The notes under the pieces are model-generated. The model was not told the origin of the DNA. It did not search any database and was given only the letters and a program-made list of their open reading frames with translations. A stretch of 64,000 bases of DNA from Poindextera sp963719975 (lineage in GTDB: Bacteria; Pseudomonadota; Alphaproteobacteria; Caulobacterales; Caulobacteraceae), in NCBI GenBank assembly GCA_963719975.1, contig CAVRED010000007.1:930001-994000 (forward strand), given 5' to 3'. Position numbers and translations under genes: made by a program. Below are positions 29,419-41,690 of the stretch, one piece after another (position 1 is the stretch's first letter; each line of letters opens with the position of its first letter).

Positions 29419-30369
29419 ATGGACCTTGCGAACAAGTTGGAGCGTTATCGCTTGTTCGAAGCGGCCTCTTACCGAGAGCAAGCGGGCGACTTCGACGGCG
29501 CTTTCGACCTCTACGCAAGCGCCAATCAGCTCGCCCAGACATCGTCGCCCGAGCTGACGGCGAGACACAAGTTGTTCGCCGAGAATATCGAGTGGCTGTT
29601 CACCCCTGAGGTCTTTCGGCAAGCGCGCCCCGCCAGCTCGTCACGTGCGCCGATCTTCATCGTCGGGATGCCGCGCTCCGGCTCGACGCTGCTCGAGCAG
29701 GTCCTGGCGACGCACCCGCAGGTGCAGGGCATGGGCGAGACCGAGGCGTTCCAAGCCGTGGCCTGGCGGCAGTACCCGTTCGTGGGGGCGGCGCCCAAGC
29801 CCGATCATTTCAAGTCCATGGCGAATAACTATCTCTCGGCCATTCGAGCCGAGGGTTGGCGCTCGCGCACCAAGCCCCGGTTCACCGACAAGCAGTTGAT
29901 CAACTATGCTTTCGTCGGCTCGATCCACCTCGCGTTTCCCCGCGCCGTGGTGCTCCACTGCGTGCGGAGCCCGCTCGACACTTGCCTGTCGAATTTCCGG
30001 GCGAATTTCGAGAATGACGACCACGCCTGGATCTCCCGCAACCTCGCCGAGATCGGCGCCTACTATGTGCGCTACCGGCGCATCATGGAGCACTGGGGCC
30101 GCGTGCTGCCCGGCCGGGTCATCGACATCCAGCACGAGCGGTTCGTGAACGATTTTCCGAACCAGGCGCGGCGCTTGCTGGACCTGTGCGGGCTGCGTTG
30201 GGACGAGCGCGTGCTGCGATTCTATGAAAACGACCGTACGGTCACGACCATAAGCCGCGAGCAAGTGCGCAGCCCGATCTTCCAAACCTCGATCGGGCGG
30301 TGGCGGCGCTACGAAAAGCGCTTGGGCCCTCTTCTTAAGGCCCTCGGCCCGTATGCCGACGAGGCGTAG
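29419..30369 (+). CDS. Sulfotransferase family protein
   Basis: 316 aa. After a short helical, TPR-like N-terminus (YREQAGDFDGAFDLYASANQL) the PAPS 5'-phosphosulfate loop appears as IVGMPRSGSTLLEQVL, and the 3'-phosphate region as LHCVRSPLDTCLSNF, with VIDIQHERFVNDF further on. This matches bacterial TPR-associated sulfotransferases (Sulfotransfer_3 type) but with most TPRs missing. Target unknown. Divergent from modE across 100 bases and followed by tRNA-Val. Confidence 0.82.
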   Translation: MDLANKLERYRLFEAASYREQAGDFDGAFDLYASANQLAQTSSPELTARHKLFAENIEWLFTPEVFRQARPASSSRAPIFIVGMPRSGSTLLEQVLATHPQVQGMGETEAFQAVAWRQYPFVGAAPKPDHFKSMANNYLSAIRAEGWRSRTKPRFTDKQLINYAFVGSIHLAFPRAVVLHCVRSPLDTCLSNFRANFENDDHAWISRNLAEIGAYYVRYRRIMEHWGRVLPGRVIDIQHERFVNDFPNQARRLLDLCGLRWDERVLRFYENDRTVTTISREQVRSPIFQTSIGRWRRYEKRLGPLLKALGPYADEA

Positions 30370-30402
30370 GGCGTGGCGCGACCATGCAGCAGCCCAGGGC
30401 GT

Positions 30403-30479
30403 TGGTGGGCGGCGAGGGGTTCGAACCCCCGACCTTCTGGGTGTAAACCAGACGCTCTGACCAGCTGAGCTAGCCGCCC
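30403..30479 (-). tRNA. tRNA-Val (TAC)
   Basis: 77 bases with encoded CCA. The acceptor gggcggc pairs with gccgccc; the T-arm reads cgggggttcgaaccccc; the anticodon stem-loop ctggttTACacccag reads TAC. It lies just downstream of the sulfotransferase gene on the opposite strand. Confidence 0.95.
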
Positions 30480-30573
30480 CGCCCGCGCGCACGGCCGCGA
30501 AGCATAAGGCGAAGAGGAGCGACGCGCGAGCCGGCCTCGCACGCCGCCCCCGATGTTGTAACTTGGATCGCCC

Positions 30574-30846
30574 TTAGTTCAGGGCGGACTTCAGGCCCTC
30601 GCCGACGCGGAAACGCGCCGTCTTCGAAGCCGGACGCTTGACGGTTTCGCCGGTGCGCGGGTTGCGCGCCGTGCCGGCCTTGCGGGCCACAGGCACGAAG
30701 CTGCCGAAGCCGACCAGCCTGACTTCCTTGCCCGCCTTCAGAGACCCCGTCACTGAACTCAAGAACGCCTCCAGCGCATCCCTGGACTGGTTCTTGGAGA
30801 GCCCCGCCTTTTCCGCGATCGCGGAAATAAGTTCGGCTTTGGTCAT
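30574..30846 (-). CDS. hup: HU family DNA-binding protein
   Basis: 90 aa, exactly the family length. MTKAELISAIAEKAGLSKNQ, VRLVGFGSF and the DNA-clasping arm ARNPRTGETVKRPASKTARFRVGEGLK are all canonical. A histone-like nucleoid protein. Downstream of lon, as in many proteobacteria, but separated by a hairpin and its own promoter. Confidence 0.96.
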   Translation of the reverse strand: MTKAELISAIAEKAGLSKNQSRDALEAFLSSVTGSLKAGKEVRLVGFGSFVPVARKAGTARNPRTGETVKRPASKTARFRVGEGLKSALN

Positions 30847-30905
30847 TGATGTCTCCCAACCCTTTGCATCGGCGGCGTTCCCCGTGTCGTCCCCGCCGAG
30901 TCGCG

Positions 30906-30935
30906 ATTATTGGGGCCCGGATAGCTTGACGTCAA
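30906..30935 (-). promoter_or_regulatory. Likely promoter of hup
   Basis: On the minus strand TTGACG (30935-30930) and AATAAT (30911-30906) are separated by 18 bases, about 60 bases before the hup ATG. One of the few AT-rich stretches in the region. Confidence 0.45.
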
Positions 30936-30941
30936 ACGCCA

Positions 30942-30966
30942 GGGGCGGCGGAATGCCCGCCGCCCC
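30942..30966 (-). terminator. Strong GC hairpin after lon
   Basis: GGGGCGGCGG and its 10-base complement CCGCCGCCCC flank a 5-base loop, 26 bases beyond the lon stop. No clean T-run follows on the minus strand, so this is a terminator-like hairpin, perhaps Rho-assisted or an mRNA 3'-end stabiliser. Confidence 0.45.
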
Positions 30967-30991
30967 CTAAGTTATCGTCGATCAGGTCGCT

Positions 30992-33424
<2,433 letters not shown>

Positions 33425-33610
33425 GATGCTTTGCTCCGGGCCGGCGTCTGGACTTGGACGAGCGGCCTTTCCGCGACGCGGTCACTCGACGATGCGCCGA
33501 GTCGGACGTCGCGGCCGCCCGACAGGGGCGGATTCTCCGGGGTTTTATGTGGATGTTTAGAGCCGACGTTTCAAGCGCCGCCAATTCGGCGCGCCGCAAC
33601 GTCGCGCCGA

Positions 33611-34124
33611 TCAGCCGACGCCGGCCTTGCGCGACAGGTCTCCGGCGCGCCGCAGCGGCCCCGCATAGTCCGCCTGGTTCGTGCGCCGCCGGTCGGGGCC
33701 GAAGTAGGTCTCCGAGATCATGAAGGGCCGCGGCTCCATGATCACCGCGTTCAGCCGGCCGAGGATCGCCTTGGCGGTCACCGGCTTGCAGAGGAACTCG
33801 GTCACGCCGGCGTCACGCGCCTCGTAGAGGTGCTTCAGGTCCGAGTGGCCGGTCAGCATGATGATCGGCATGAAGCGGGCCGAGGTGTCCATCGCCCGCA
33901 CGGCGCGGATGAGCTGCATGCCGGTCAGGCCCGGCATCTCCTGGTCGACGTAGGCGACGTCGATCGAGTAGCTCGGCCATCACCTCCAGCGCCCGGCGTC
34001 CGTCCGAGGCGTAGTGGACATGGCCGACGCCGGCGGCGGCGAGCACCGTGCCGACGATGGTGCACATCTCGCGGCTGTCGTCGATGACGAGCACGCGCAA
34101 AGCGCGCAGCCCAGCGTCCGCCAT
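33611..34124 (-). CDS. Single-domain response regulator between clpX and lon (one frameshift)
   Basis: Receiver domain: LRVLVIDDSREMCTIV holds the acidic pair, VDQEMPGLTG the region after the phospho-Asp (which falls in the re-joined stretch IDVAYVDQEMPG), IIMLTGHSD the Thr, and FLCKPVTAK the Lys. One extra base near 33970 splits it; correction gives 170 aa. After the receiver, a short basic tail (SETYFGPDRRRTNQADYAGPLRR) takes the place of a DNA-binding domain. The output is therefore probably by protein contact. Separated from clpX by 208 bases and from lon by 186. Confidence 0.8.
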
Positions 34125-34332
34125 TCACAATCCCCAGTTGGCCCCTCCGCGCAGCTTCAACGGCTACGCGCTTGATTCGACTAGAAGATTACAACGTTAC
34201 GCTAGGGAAGGATACCGGGGTTCATGACAGTGGCTGCGTACGCGGTCAGGGCCCTACCTACCGCTCAACCCCGGGGAATGGGCGGCTGTGCAAGGCGCCA
34301 AGTCGTCGATATCTCGCGAGCACCGCTAAGGA

Positions 34333-35598
<1,266 letters not shown>

Positions 35599-35822
35599 GG
35601 TCGCTCTCACTCCATGGCGGCGCCAGCCGGTGCCCTAGCCAACCGCCACCCCCGCGGGACGCTCCGGCCAGACCATGCAGGATACGGGCCGCGGGTTGTC
35701 TAATCCTTGACATTCCCCGATCCGTCGCTCGATCACAAGGCTCCGACGCGAATCCGGACACAAGAAGCCGTGGCCTGCGGCTTCAATCCAACACTTCACC
35801 TGCGGCCGGTCAGAGAGACGAG

Positions 35823-36463
35823 ATGGGTGACGCGGTCGACTTTCGCCAGGACGATTCGATCTACCGCCCGATCGTGGCCTTCGATTTCGACGGAACGTTG
35901 ACGGTCCGCGACACCTTCACGGCCTTCCTGGCCTGGCGCGCGGGACCGCTCCGATACCTGGTTGGACTGGCGGGGCTCGTCCCCGGACGTCCTCAAGTAT
36001 CTGCGCGACCGCGACCGGGGGCGGCTAAAGGCCGCAGCCGTGCGCCGCTTCCTGGCGGGCGCAAGTCGCGCCGACATCGAGGATGCCGCGCGCCGGTTCG
36101 CCGAAGGACAGGCTCGGGCGCTGCTGCGTCCCGACGCCATCCGCGCCTGGCGGCGCTGGCAGGGCCAGGGCGCCCGGCTCGTCATCGTCACCGCCTGCCC
36201 GGAGGAGATCGCCGCGCCCTTCGCCCGCGGTCTCGGCGCCGACAGCCTGATCGGCACCCGGCTCGCCTACGACGGCGGCGACCGACTGACCGGCGGCGCT
36301 CGACGGCGAGAACTGCCGCGGCGCGGAGAAGGTCAAGCGTCTGAAGGACGCGTTCGGCGACGATGTCAGGCTCGAGGCGGCCTTCGGCGACACCGACGGC
36401 GACCGGGAGATGCTGGCCCTGGCCGAGCAGGCCGGCTACCGCGTCTTCGAGGACACGCCATGA
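35823..36463 (+). CDS. HAD superfamily phosphatase, PSPase-like subfamily IB (two frameshifts)
   Basis: The nucleophile motif VAFDFDGTLTVRDTFTAFL is near the N-terminus. Motif II is VIVTACPEE and motif III/IV is GDTDGDREMLALA, with Lys in the preceding EKVKRLKDAF segment, so it belongs to the HAD-IB group related to SerB and acyl-phosphate phosphatases. One-base insertions near 35980 and 36297; correction gives 212 aa. Its stop overlaps the next ATG (ATGA). Substrate unknown. Confidence 0.82.
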
Positions 36464-36765
36464 GGCACGCCCGCGACGAGGACCTGGACCGTATCGACGA
36501 CCTGCTCTTGCGTCTGCGCGAGCTGGGCGGGCTCAAGGAGCGCAAGCGCGGCTGCTTCTATTTCAAGTCGAAGGGCTTCGTGCACTTCCACGAGGACCCC
36601 AAGGGCATGTTCGCCGACCTTCGCCAGGTCGACACCCGCGACGACCGCCGGATGAAGGTCGACACGCCGGCGGAACAGGATGCGCTGGTGAAGCAGGCGA
36701 AGACGGTGCTGGCCGCGCTCTCGTCATCCTCCGCTGGAGCGAAGCGGAGCGCCGGGGCCGCATGA
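36460..36765 (+). CDS. Conserved small protein, unknown function
   Basis: 101 aa. Begins MRHARDEDLDRIDDLLLRLRELGG (amphipathic helix), then a compact beta-like core KRGCFYFKSKGFVHFHEDPKGMFADLR and a helical tail. Translationally coupled to the HAD gene by an ATGA overlap, so probably works with it or is regulated with it. The last 15 or so residues, Ser/Ala-rich, look like low-complexity read-through. I do not recognise a named family. Confidence 0.65.
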   Translation: MRHARDEDLDRIDDLLLRLRELGGLKERKRGCFYFKSKGFVHFHEDPKGMFADLRQVDTRDDRRMKVDTPAEQDALVKQAKTVLAALSSSSAGAKRSAGAA

Positions 36766-36792
36766 ACACTCACGTTCGACGGTGATCATGGG

Positions 36793-36813
36793 TGGCCCGG
36801 ACATGCCGGGCCA
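36793..36813. terminator. Palindromic hairpin between convergent genes (terminator or REP-like)
   Basis: TGGCCCGG-acatg-CCGGGCCA is a perfect 8-base stem in the 66-base gap between the 101-aa gene and clpP, which converge. Without T-runs it is not a textbook terminator. Its form is like short palindromic repeats scattered in alphaproteobacterial intergenic regions. Confidence 0.4.
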
Positions 36814-36831
36814 TGACGGGGAGTTGGTGAG

Positions 36832-37456
36832 CTACTCGTCCTTGCCGTCGGAGCGGGCGGAGTCGACGCGGTCGACGATGCCCCACTCCTTGGCTTCCTC
36901 GGCGCTCATGAAGTGGTCGCGGTCGAGCGTGCGCTCGACCTCCTCGTAGGTGCGTGCCGCAGTGCTTGGCGTAGAGCTCGTTCAGGCGGCGCTTGGTGCG
37001 CACGATGTCCTCGGCGTGGCGCTCGATGTCGGACGCCTGGCCTTGGAAGCCGCCCGAGGGCTGGTGCAGCATGATCCGCGCGTTCGGCAGGGCGATGCGC
37101 GCGCCTGGCTCGCCGGCCATCAGCAGGAAGGAGCCCATCGACGCCGCCATGCCCATGCAGAGCGTCGAAACCGGGCTCTTGATGTATTGCATGGTGTCGT
37201 AGATCGCGAGGCCCGAGTGGACGTGGCCGCCGGGCGAGTTGATGTAGAGGTCGATCTGCTTCTTCGGGTTCTCGGCCTCGAGGAACAGCAGCTGGGCGCA
37301 GATCAGCGCCGAAACGCCGTCATCGATCGGGCCGTTCAGGAAGACGACCCGCTCGCGCAGCAGGCGCGAGAAGATGTCGAAGGCGCGCTCCCCCCGGCTC
37401 GACTGCTCGACCACCATGGGCACGAGGTTCATGGCCGGTTGGACGGGATCCCGCAT
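36832..37456 (-). CDS. clpP: ATP-dependent Clp protease proteolytic subunit (one frameshift)
   Basis: Serine protease partner of ClpX/ClpA. Catalytic Ser in GMAASMGSFLL, His in ARIMLHQPSGG, Asp in the re-joined C-terminal ERTLDRDHFMSAEEAKEWGIVD. One extra base near 36959, between YAKHCG and RTYEEVERT, breaks the frame; correction gives 207 aa, normal. Downstream of tig in the usual tig-clpP order. Confidence 0.92.
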
Positions 37457-37614
37457 CGCTGGTGTTCCTCAAAATGGGGGCGGCCCACGGACTCGCCCGC
37501 CGCCGCTGCAAGGGCCCGGATATCGCGTGGCGCGCGCCCGGTTGCAAGGCGGGGGCGTGTGCTGAGCCACCGCCCCCAACTCCGCTCAGCGGATGTTGGG
37601 AGCCTGTCCTGTCG

Positions 37615-39230
37615 CTAACTCTTGGCCTTTGCCTTCGCCGGCTTGGGCTTGGCGGGGGCAGGCTTCGCGGCGGCGGCTTTGGCGACCTTGGCAGGGGCAG
37701 GCTTTGCCTTGGGCGCCTTGGCTGTGTGTCAGCGGCCTTCGCCTTCTGGGCGGCCTTCTTCGGCGCGGCTTCGGCCGGCGCCGCCGGCTCGGCCTTGGCG
37801 GCGGGCGCCGCCTTGGCGCTCTTGCCCTTGGCCGCCTTGCCCTTGGCCGGCTTGGCGGCCTCCGACGCGCCGTAGCCCTCGGGAAGGTCGTCTTCGCGCA
37901 GGAGATCGTCGCGCGACACGTTCTTGTCGGTGATCTGGGCGAGCCCGAAGATCAGGTCGACCACCTTCTCCTCATAGACCGGCGCGCGCAGGCTCGCCTG
38001 GGCGTTCGGGCTTTGGCGCAGCTGGTCGAACACCTCCTGCTCGCGGCCGCGATAGCGCATGGCCTCGGTCCGCATCGCCTGGGCGAGCTCGTCGTCCGAG
38101 ACCGTGACGTTGTGCTTGCGGCCGATCTCGGCCAGCACCAGGCCCAGCCGCACCCGCCGCTCGGCGATCTTGCGATATTCGCCCTTCAGCTCGTCCTCGC
38201 TCTTGCCCTCGTCCTCCGGAGGGATCGCCGCCCTCGGCCTGGTCGGCCTGGACCTGGCGCCAGATCACCTCGAACTCGGCCTCGACCATCCGCGGCGGCA
38301 GCCCGAAGTCGTGGCCGGTGTCGAGCGCGTCCAGCAGCGCGCGCTTGAGCCGATAGCGCGACGTCTGGGCGAATTCGGACTCGAGCTGTCCCTTCAGCGC
38401 CTCCTTCAGCGCCGGCCAGGTCGCTCATCCCCATCCGCTTGGCGAACTCGTCGTCCAGCGGCGCATCGACCGGAGCCTCGACCTCCTTGACCGCTGACGG
38501 TGAACTCGGCGTCCTTGCCGCGCAGGGTGGCGACCGGGTAGTCGGCCGGGAAGCTGGTCTTGACGATGACCTCGCCGCCCGGCTTCGCCCCGAGGAGCTG
38601 CTCCTCGAAGCCGGGGATGAACTGGCCGCTGCCAATCACCAGGCGCGCGTCGCTCGCCGTTCCGCCCTCGAACGGCTCGCCGTCGATGCGGCCGACGAAG
38701 TCGATGACGACCTGGTCGCCGGTCTTCGCCTGTACGCTCTTGCCCTTCCTGGGCTCGTAGGTGCGGCTCTGTTCGGCGATGTCGGCCAGCGCCTGGTCGA
38801 CTTCCTTCGCCGTGGCCTCGTGCACCGGGCGCGAGAGCTTCAGCGTCGCCGGATCGACCGGTTCGAACTCCGGCATGACCTCGACGGCAAGTTCGTAAGC
38901 CAGGTCGGCCTGCCCTGAGAGCACCTGCTCCATGTCGGACTCGGGCGTCAGGTCCGGTTGCGAGGCGACGCGCAGCTGCTTGTCGTCGAGAACCTTCTGG
39001 CTGGTTTCGTTCAGCGTCTGCTCGACCACCTCACCCATCAGCGCGCGGCCGTAGATCCGCCGCACGTGGGCCGGCGGGACCTTGCCGGGGCGGAATCCGC
39101 GCAGATTCAGCTGCGGCGCGATCTCGGCGATCCGGGCCTCCAGACGCTGTCCCAGGTCTGTCCGCGGCACGCGCACGCCATAGACGCGGCTCAAGCCTTC
39201 GCCCGATTTTTCAGTAATCTGCATCGACAT
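37615..39230 (-). CDS. tig: Trigger factor with long Lys/Ala/Pro-rich tail (frameshifted)
   Basis: Ribosome-associated chaperone. N-terminal ribosome-binding signature NLRGFRPGKVPPAHV, PPIase domain VIDFVGRIDGEPFEGG with FIPGFEEQLLGAKPGGE, then the helical C-domain. One-base insertions near 38497, 38417 and 38228 and one missing base near 37728 break the frame; correction gives about 537 aa. That is longer than the usual 430-450 aa because of an unusual tail of about 80 residues made almost only of K, A and P (repeats like AKGKAAKGKSAKAAPAAKA and PAKPKPAKAKAKS), resembling a histone H1 tail. Confidence 0.88.
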
Positions 39231-39352
39231 GTTGAAGTTCCGAGCGCCTGGCGCGCCACCCGCTGTGCAAAACCAATCCGCCGCCGGACGGAGCGGCGGC
39301 GGAAAAAGCGAGCGCCCTTATGTCACGCCCCTGCCCGGCCCCTCAAGAGTCA

Positions 39353-39437
39353 TGGTGCGGATGAGAGGACTCGAACCTCCACGGGTTACCCCGCTGGAAC
39401 CTAAATCCAGTGCGTCTACCAGTTCCGCCACATCCGC
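39353..39437 (-). tRNA. tRNA-Leu (TAG)
   Basis: 85 bases with a long variable arm and encoded CCA. The acceptor gcggatg pairs with catccgc; anticodon loop ctggattTAGgttccag reads TAG. Located upstream of tig on the same strand. Confidence 0.94.
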
Positions 39438-39642
39438 GCCGGCCGCCTCATAGCGCACAATCCCCTGGACAGACCAACCCCGGGGCGGCCGGGCCCGCCC
39501 GGCGGAGCGCCGCCGCCACTGGCCACCAATCCTCGCCTCGCCTATAGCTGCCCCGTCCGAAGCCGCACTCGCGTCCGCCCCCACGCCGCGCCTCGTCATG
39601 CGACGACCGCGGTGATCGCGAAGCCGCGTCTCTCCGGAAGTC

Positions 39643-40851
39643 ATGCTCACCCTCATCAGGGCCAACCGGCCCTTCTCCATCTTCCTGGCAACCCAGGGGC
39701 TGTCGAACCTCGGCGACTCCGTCCGCATGGTGGCCGTGCCGCTGCTCGTGCTGCAGCTCACCCACGCGCCGGTCCTCGTGGCCGCCGTCGCGCTGCTGGA
39801 AACCGCGCCCTACTTCGCCTTCCACCTTCCGATGGGCGCGCTGCTCGACCGGATCGACCGCCGTCGGGCGATGCTGGCGGCCGACCTCGGCCGCGGGGCG
39901 CTCGTTCTCATCATCCCGCTGACCGCCTGGATGCACGGGCCGATCGTCTTGGCGCTGTTTCTCGTCGCGGCGCCGCTAAGCCTGCTCTCATCGGTGTTCG
40001 ACGCCGGCGGCGGCGCGATCATTCCGAATCTCGTGGAGCGTGAGAGCCTGGGCAAAGCCTATGCGCTGTTCGAGGGCGCAGAGTCCCTGGCCTGGGTCGC
40101 GGGACCAATGGTCGCCGGAGTGCTGGCGGCGCTCTACGGAACGGCGAGCGCCCTCGTGATCGACGGCGCCTCGTTCCTCGCATCGGCCGCCGGGCTTGCC
40201 CTGATCAGAATAGGCCGTGTCGAGCGCGGCCCGGCCGAGCCCATCTGGGCGCAGATCTGGGAAGGGCTTACGTTCGTGGCCCGTACGCCCACGCTTCGCC
40301 GGCTGCAACTCACCTGGAGCCTGTACGGCCTGATCGGCTACGGCGCGGTCACAGGCCTCGTCTTCATCGGATCGCGTGGCGGGCGCGCGGGGGCCATGCT
40401 GGCCTCGTTCGCGGTCTCCGCCTACGCGCTCGGGTCCCTCGGCGGGACGTTCCTCGCCGGCCGCTTCGAGATGAAGCGTGTCGCAAGGCTGGTGGCGGGC
40501 GGCCTGATGGTGTTCGCGGCCGGCGCGATGCTTGTCGCCACACGCTGGCCGGCCGGAATGCTCGCCGGCGCCCTCGGGATCGGGGCGGGAGAAGGCTTCT
40601 TCCTGGTGATCTGGCTCACCCGCCGCGCACAGGCGACGCCGGAGCGCCTTATGGCGCGGGTCGTCACGGTGAGTGGCATGCTCGCGCGTATCGCATCGGG
40701 CGCCTCGGTCACCTGGATGGCGTTGGCGCTCGGCTGGATGAACGGCTCGGGGGCCTTCCTCATCGCCGGAACCCTCGCCTTCGGCCTGGCCGCCTGGACG
40801 CTGCCGGCCGGACTACGAGGGCTGGAAGCGGACGAGGCCGAAGGGGGCTAG
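39643..40851 (+). CDS. MFS transporter (EntS-like exporter)
   Basis: 402 aa with about 12 hydrophobic helices. The 2-3 loop motif reads GALLDRIDRRRAM, helix 1 begins RANRPFSIFLATQGLSNLGDSVRM, and LLSSVFDAGGGAIIPNLVERESLGKA is characteristic of the MFS_3/enterobactin-exporter-like group. Probably an efflux pump; substrate unknown. Its stop overlaps the convergent peptidase gene (CTAG). Confidence 0.82.
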   Translation: MLTLIRANRPFSIFLATQGLSNLGDSVRMVAVPLLVLQLTHAPVLVAAVALLETAPYFAFHLPMGALLDRIDRRRAMLAADLGRGALVLIIPLTAWMHGPIVLALFLVAAPLSLLSSVFDAGGGAIIPNLVERESLGKAYALFEGAESLAWVAGPMVAGVLAALYGTASALVIDGASFLASAAGLALIRIGRVERGPAEPIWAQIWEGLTFVARTPTLRRLQLTWSLYGLIGYGAVTGLVFIGSRGGRAGAMLASFAVSAYALGSLGGTFLAGRFEMKRVARLVAGGLMVFAAGAMLVATRWPAGMLAGALGIGAGEGFFLVIWLTRRAQATPERLMARVVTVSGMLARIASGASVTWMALALGWMNGSGAFLIAGTLAFGLAAWTLPAGLRGLEADEAEGG

Positions 40852-41690
40852 CGCTGACCCGCGTTCGCCTTGGCCACGGCGATGATCTCGGGGCGGTACT
40901 CGAAATGCATGGTGTCGAAGTCTGCCCAGCGGCCGCCCCAGATGAAGCCGTGGCGCTCGAAGACCTGCACGATCTGCATCGGTATACGGCTGCGGAATGC
41001 GCCGAGCCCGTGCGCGGCCGCATCGGCCCACAGCCAGTAGTCGCTATTCGCCACGTTGATGTCGATCGCCGCTCCATAACTGTGCATCGAGGCCAGCGAC
41101 GTGCCGGCGATCGTGCGGCAGTTGTACGTCCCGCCCATGGGCGAGAGGTACTTGGTGTAGGCCGGACCGAGGGCCTTGAGCTCGGCGACGACCGCGGCAA
41201 GCGCCGTGGCGACGCCGTTCACGCGCGTGATGCGCACGCTCGTCCCGTCGACCCAGCGGACACTGACCAGATTCGCCGTCACCTGCCCGGCGTGACAGTC
41301 GCCGTACATCTTGCGGAAGAAGGCGGCCGGCCGGGCGCGGCCTGGGTCGGCGCTTGGCGACGTCGCCGGCTGGCTGGCCAGGGGATAGGGCCAGGCGAAG
41401 ATGTCCTGGATGTCCGGCGAGGCCACGACCTCGACCGGCGTTTTCGCGGGCCGGCCGTCCGACGTCGACATCCGTGTTCCGTCGCGCCAGATCAGCATGT
41501 CGCCCTGGCGGCCCGCGAGGAAGTCCGGATAGACGGCGACCAGCCGGTCCAGGTCGGCGTCGCGTTGGGCCGCGGACAACGCCGCTGGGGCGGGCGCATG
41601 GCCAAGGTGCGTCCCCACCGCCTCTTGGCTCTGCGCCGTCGTCGCAATGGCCCCCGCTGTCAGGGCGGCCAAGCATGCGGTCATCCTCAT
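40848..41690 (-). CDS. M15 family peptidoglycan peptidase (VanY-like/L-Ala-D-Glu type)
   Basis: 280 aa. A signal peptide (MRMTACLAALTAGAIATTA) sends it to the periplasm. Zinc/catalytic residues are visible in SMHSYGAAIDIN (His and Asp ligands) and FIWGGRWADFDTMHFEY (third His), the layout of the M15 D-Ala-D-Ala carboxypeptidase/endolysin-like group. Cuts cell-wall peptides; which bond is unknown. Overlaps the DUF3089 stop by 4 bases, so co-transcribed with it. Confidence 0.87.
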   Translation of the reverse strand: MRMTACLAALTAGAIATTAQSQEAVGTHLGHAPAPAALSAAQRDADLDRLVAVYPDFLAGRQGDMLIWRDGTRMSTSDGRPAKTPVEVVASPDIQDIFAWPYPLASQPATSPSADPGRARPAAFFRKMYGDCHAGQVTANLVSVRWVDGTSVRITRVNGVATALAAVVAELKALGPAYTKYLSPMGGTYNCRTIAGTSLASMHSYGAAIDINVANSDYWLWADAAAHGLGAFRSRIPMQIVQVFERHGFIWGGRWADFDTMHFEYRPEIIAVAKANAGQR

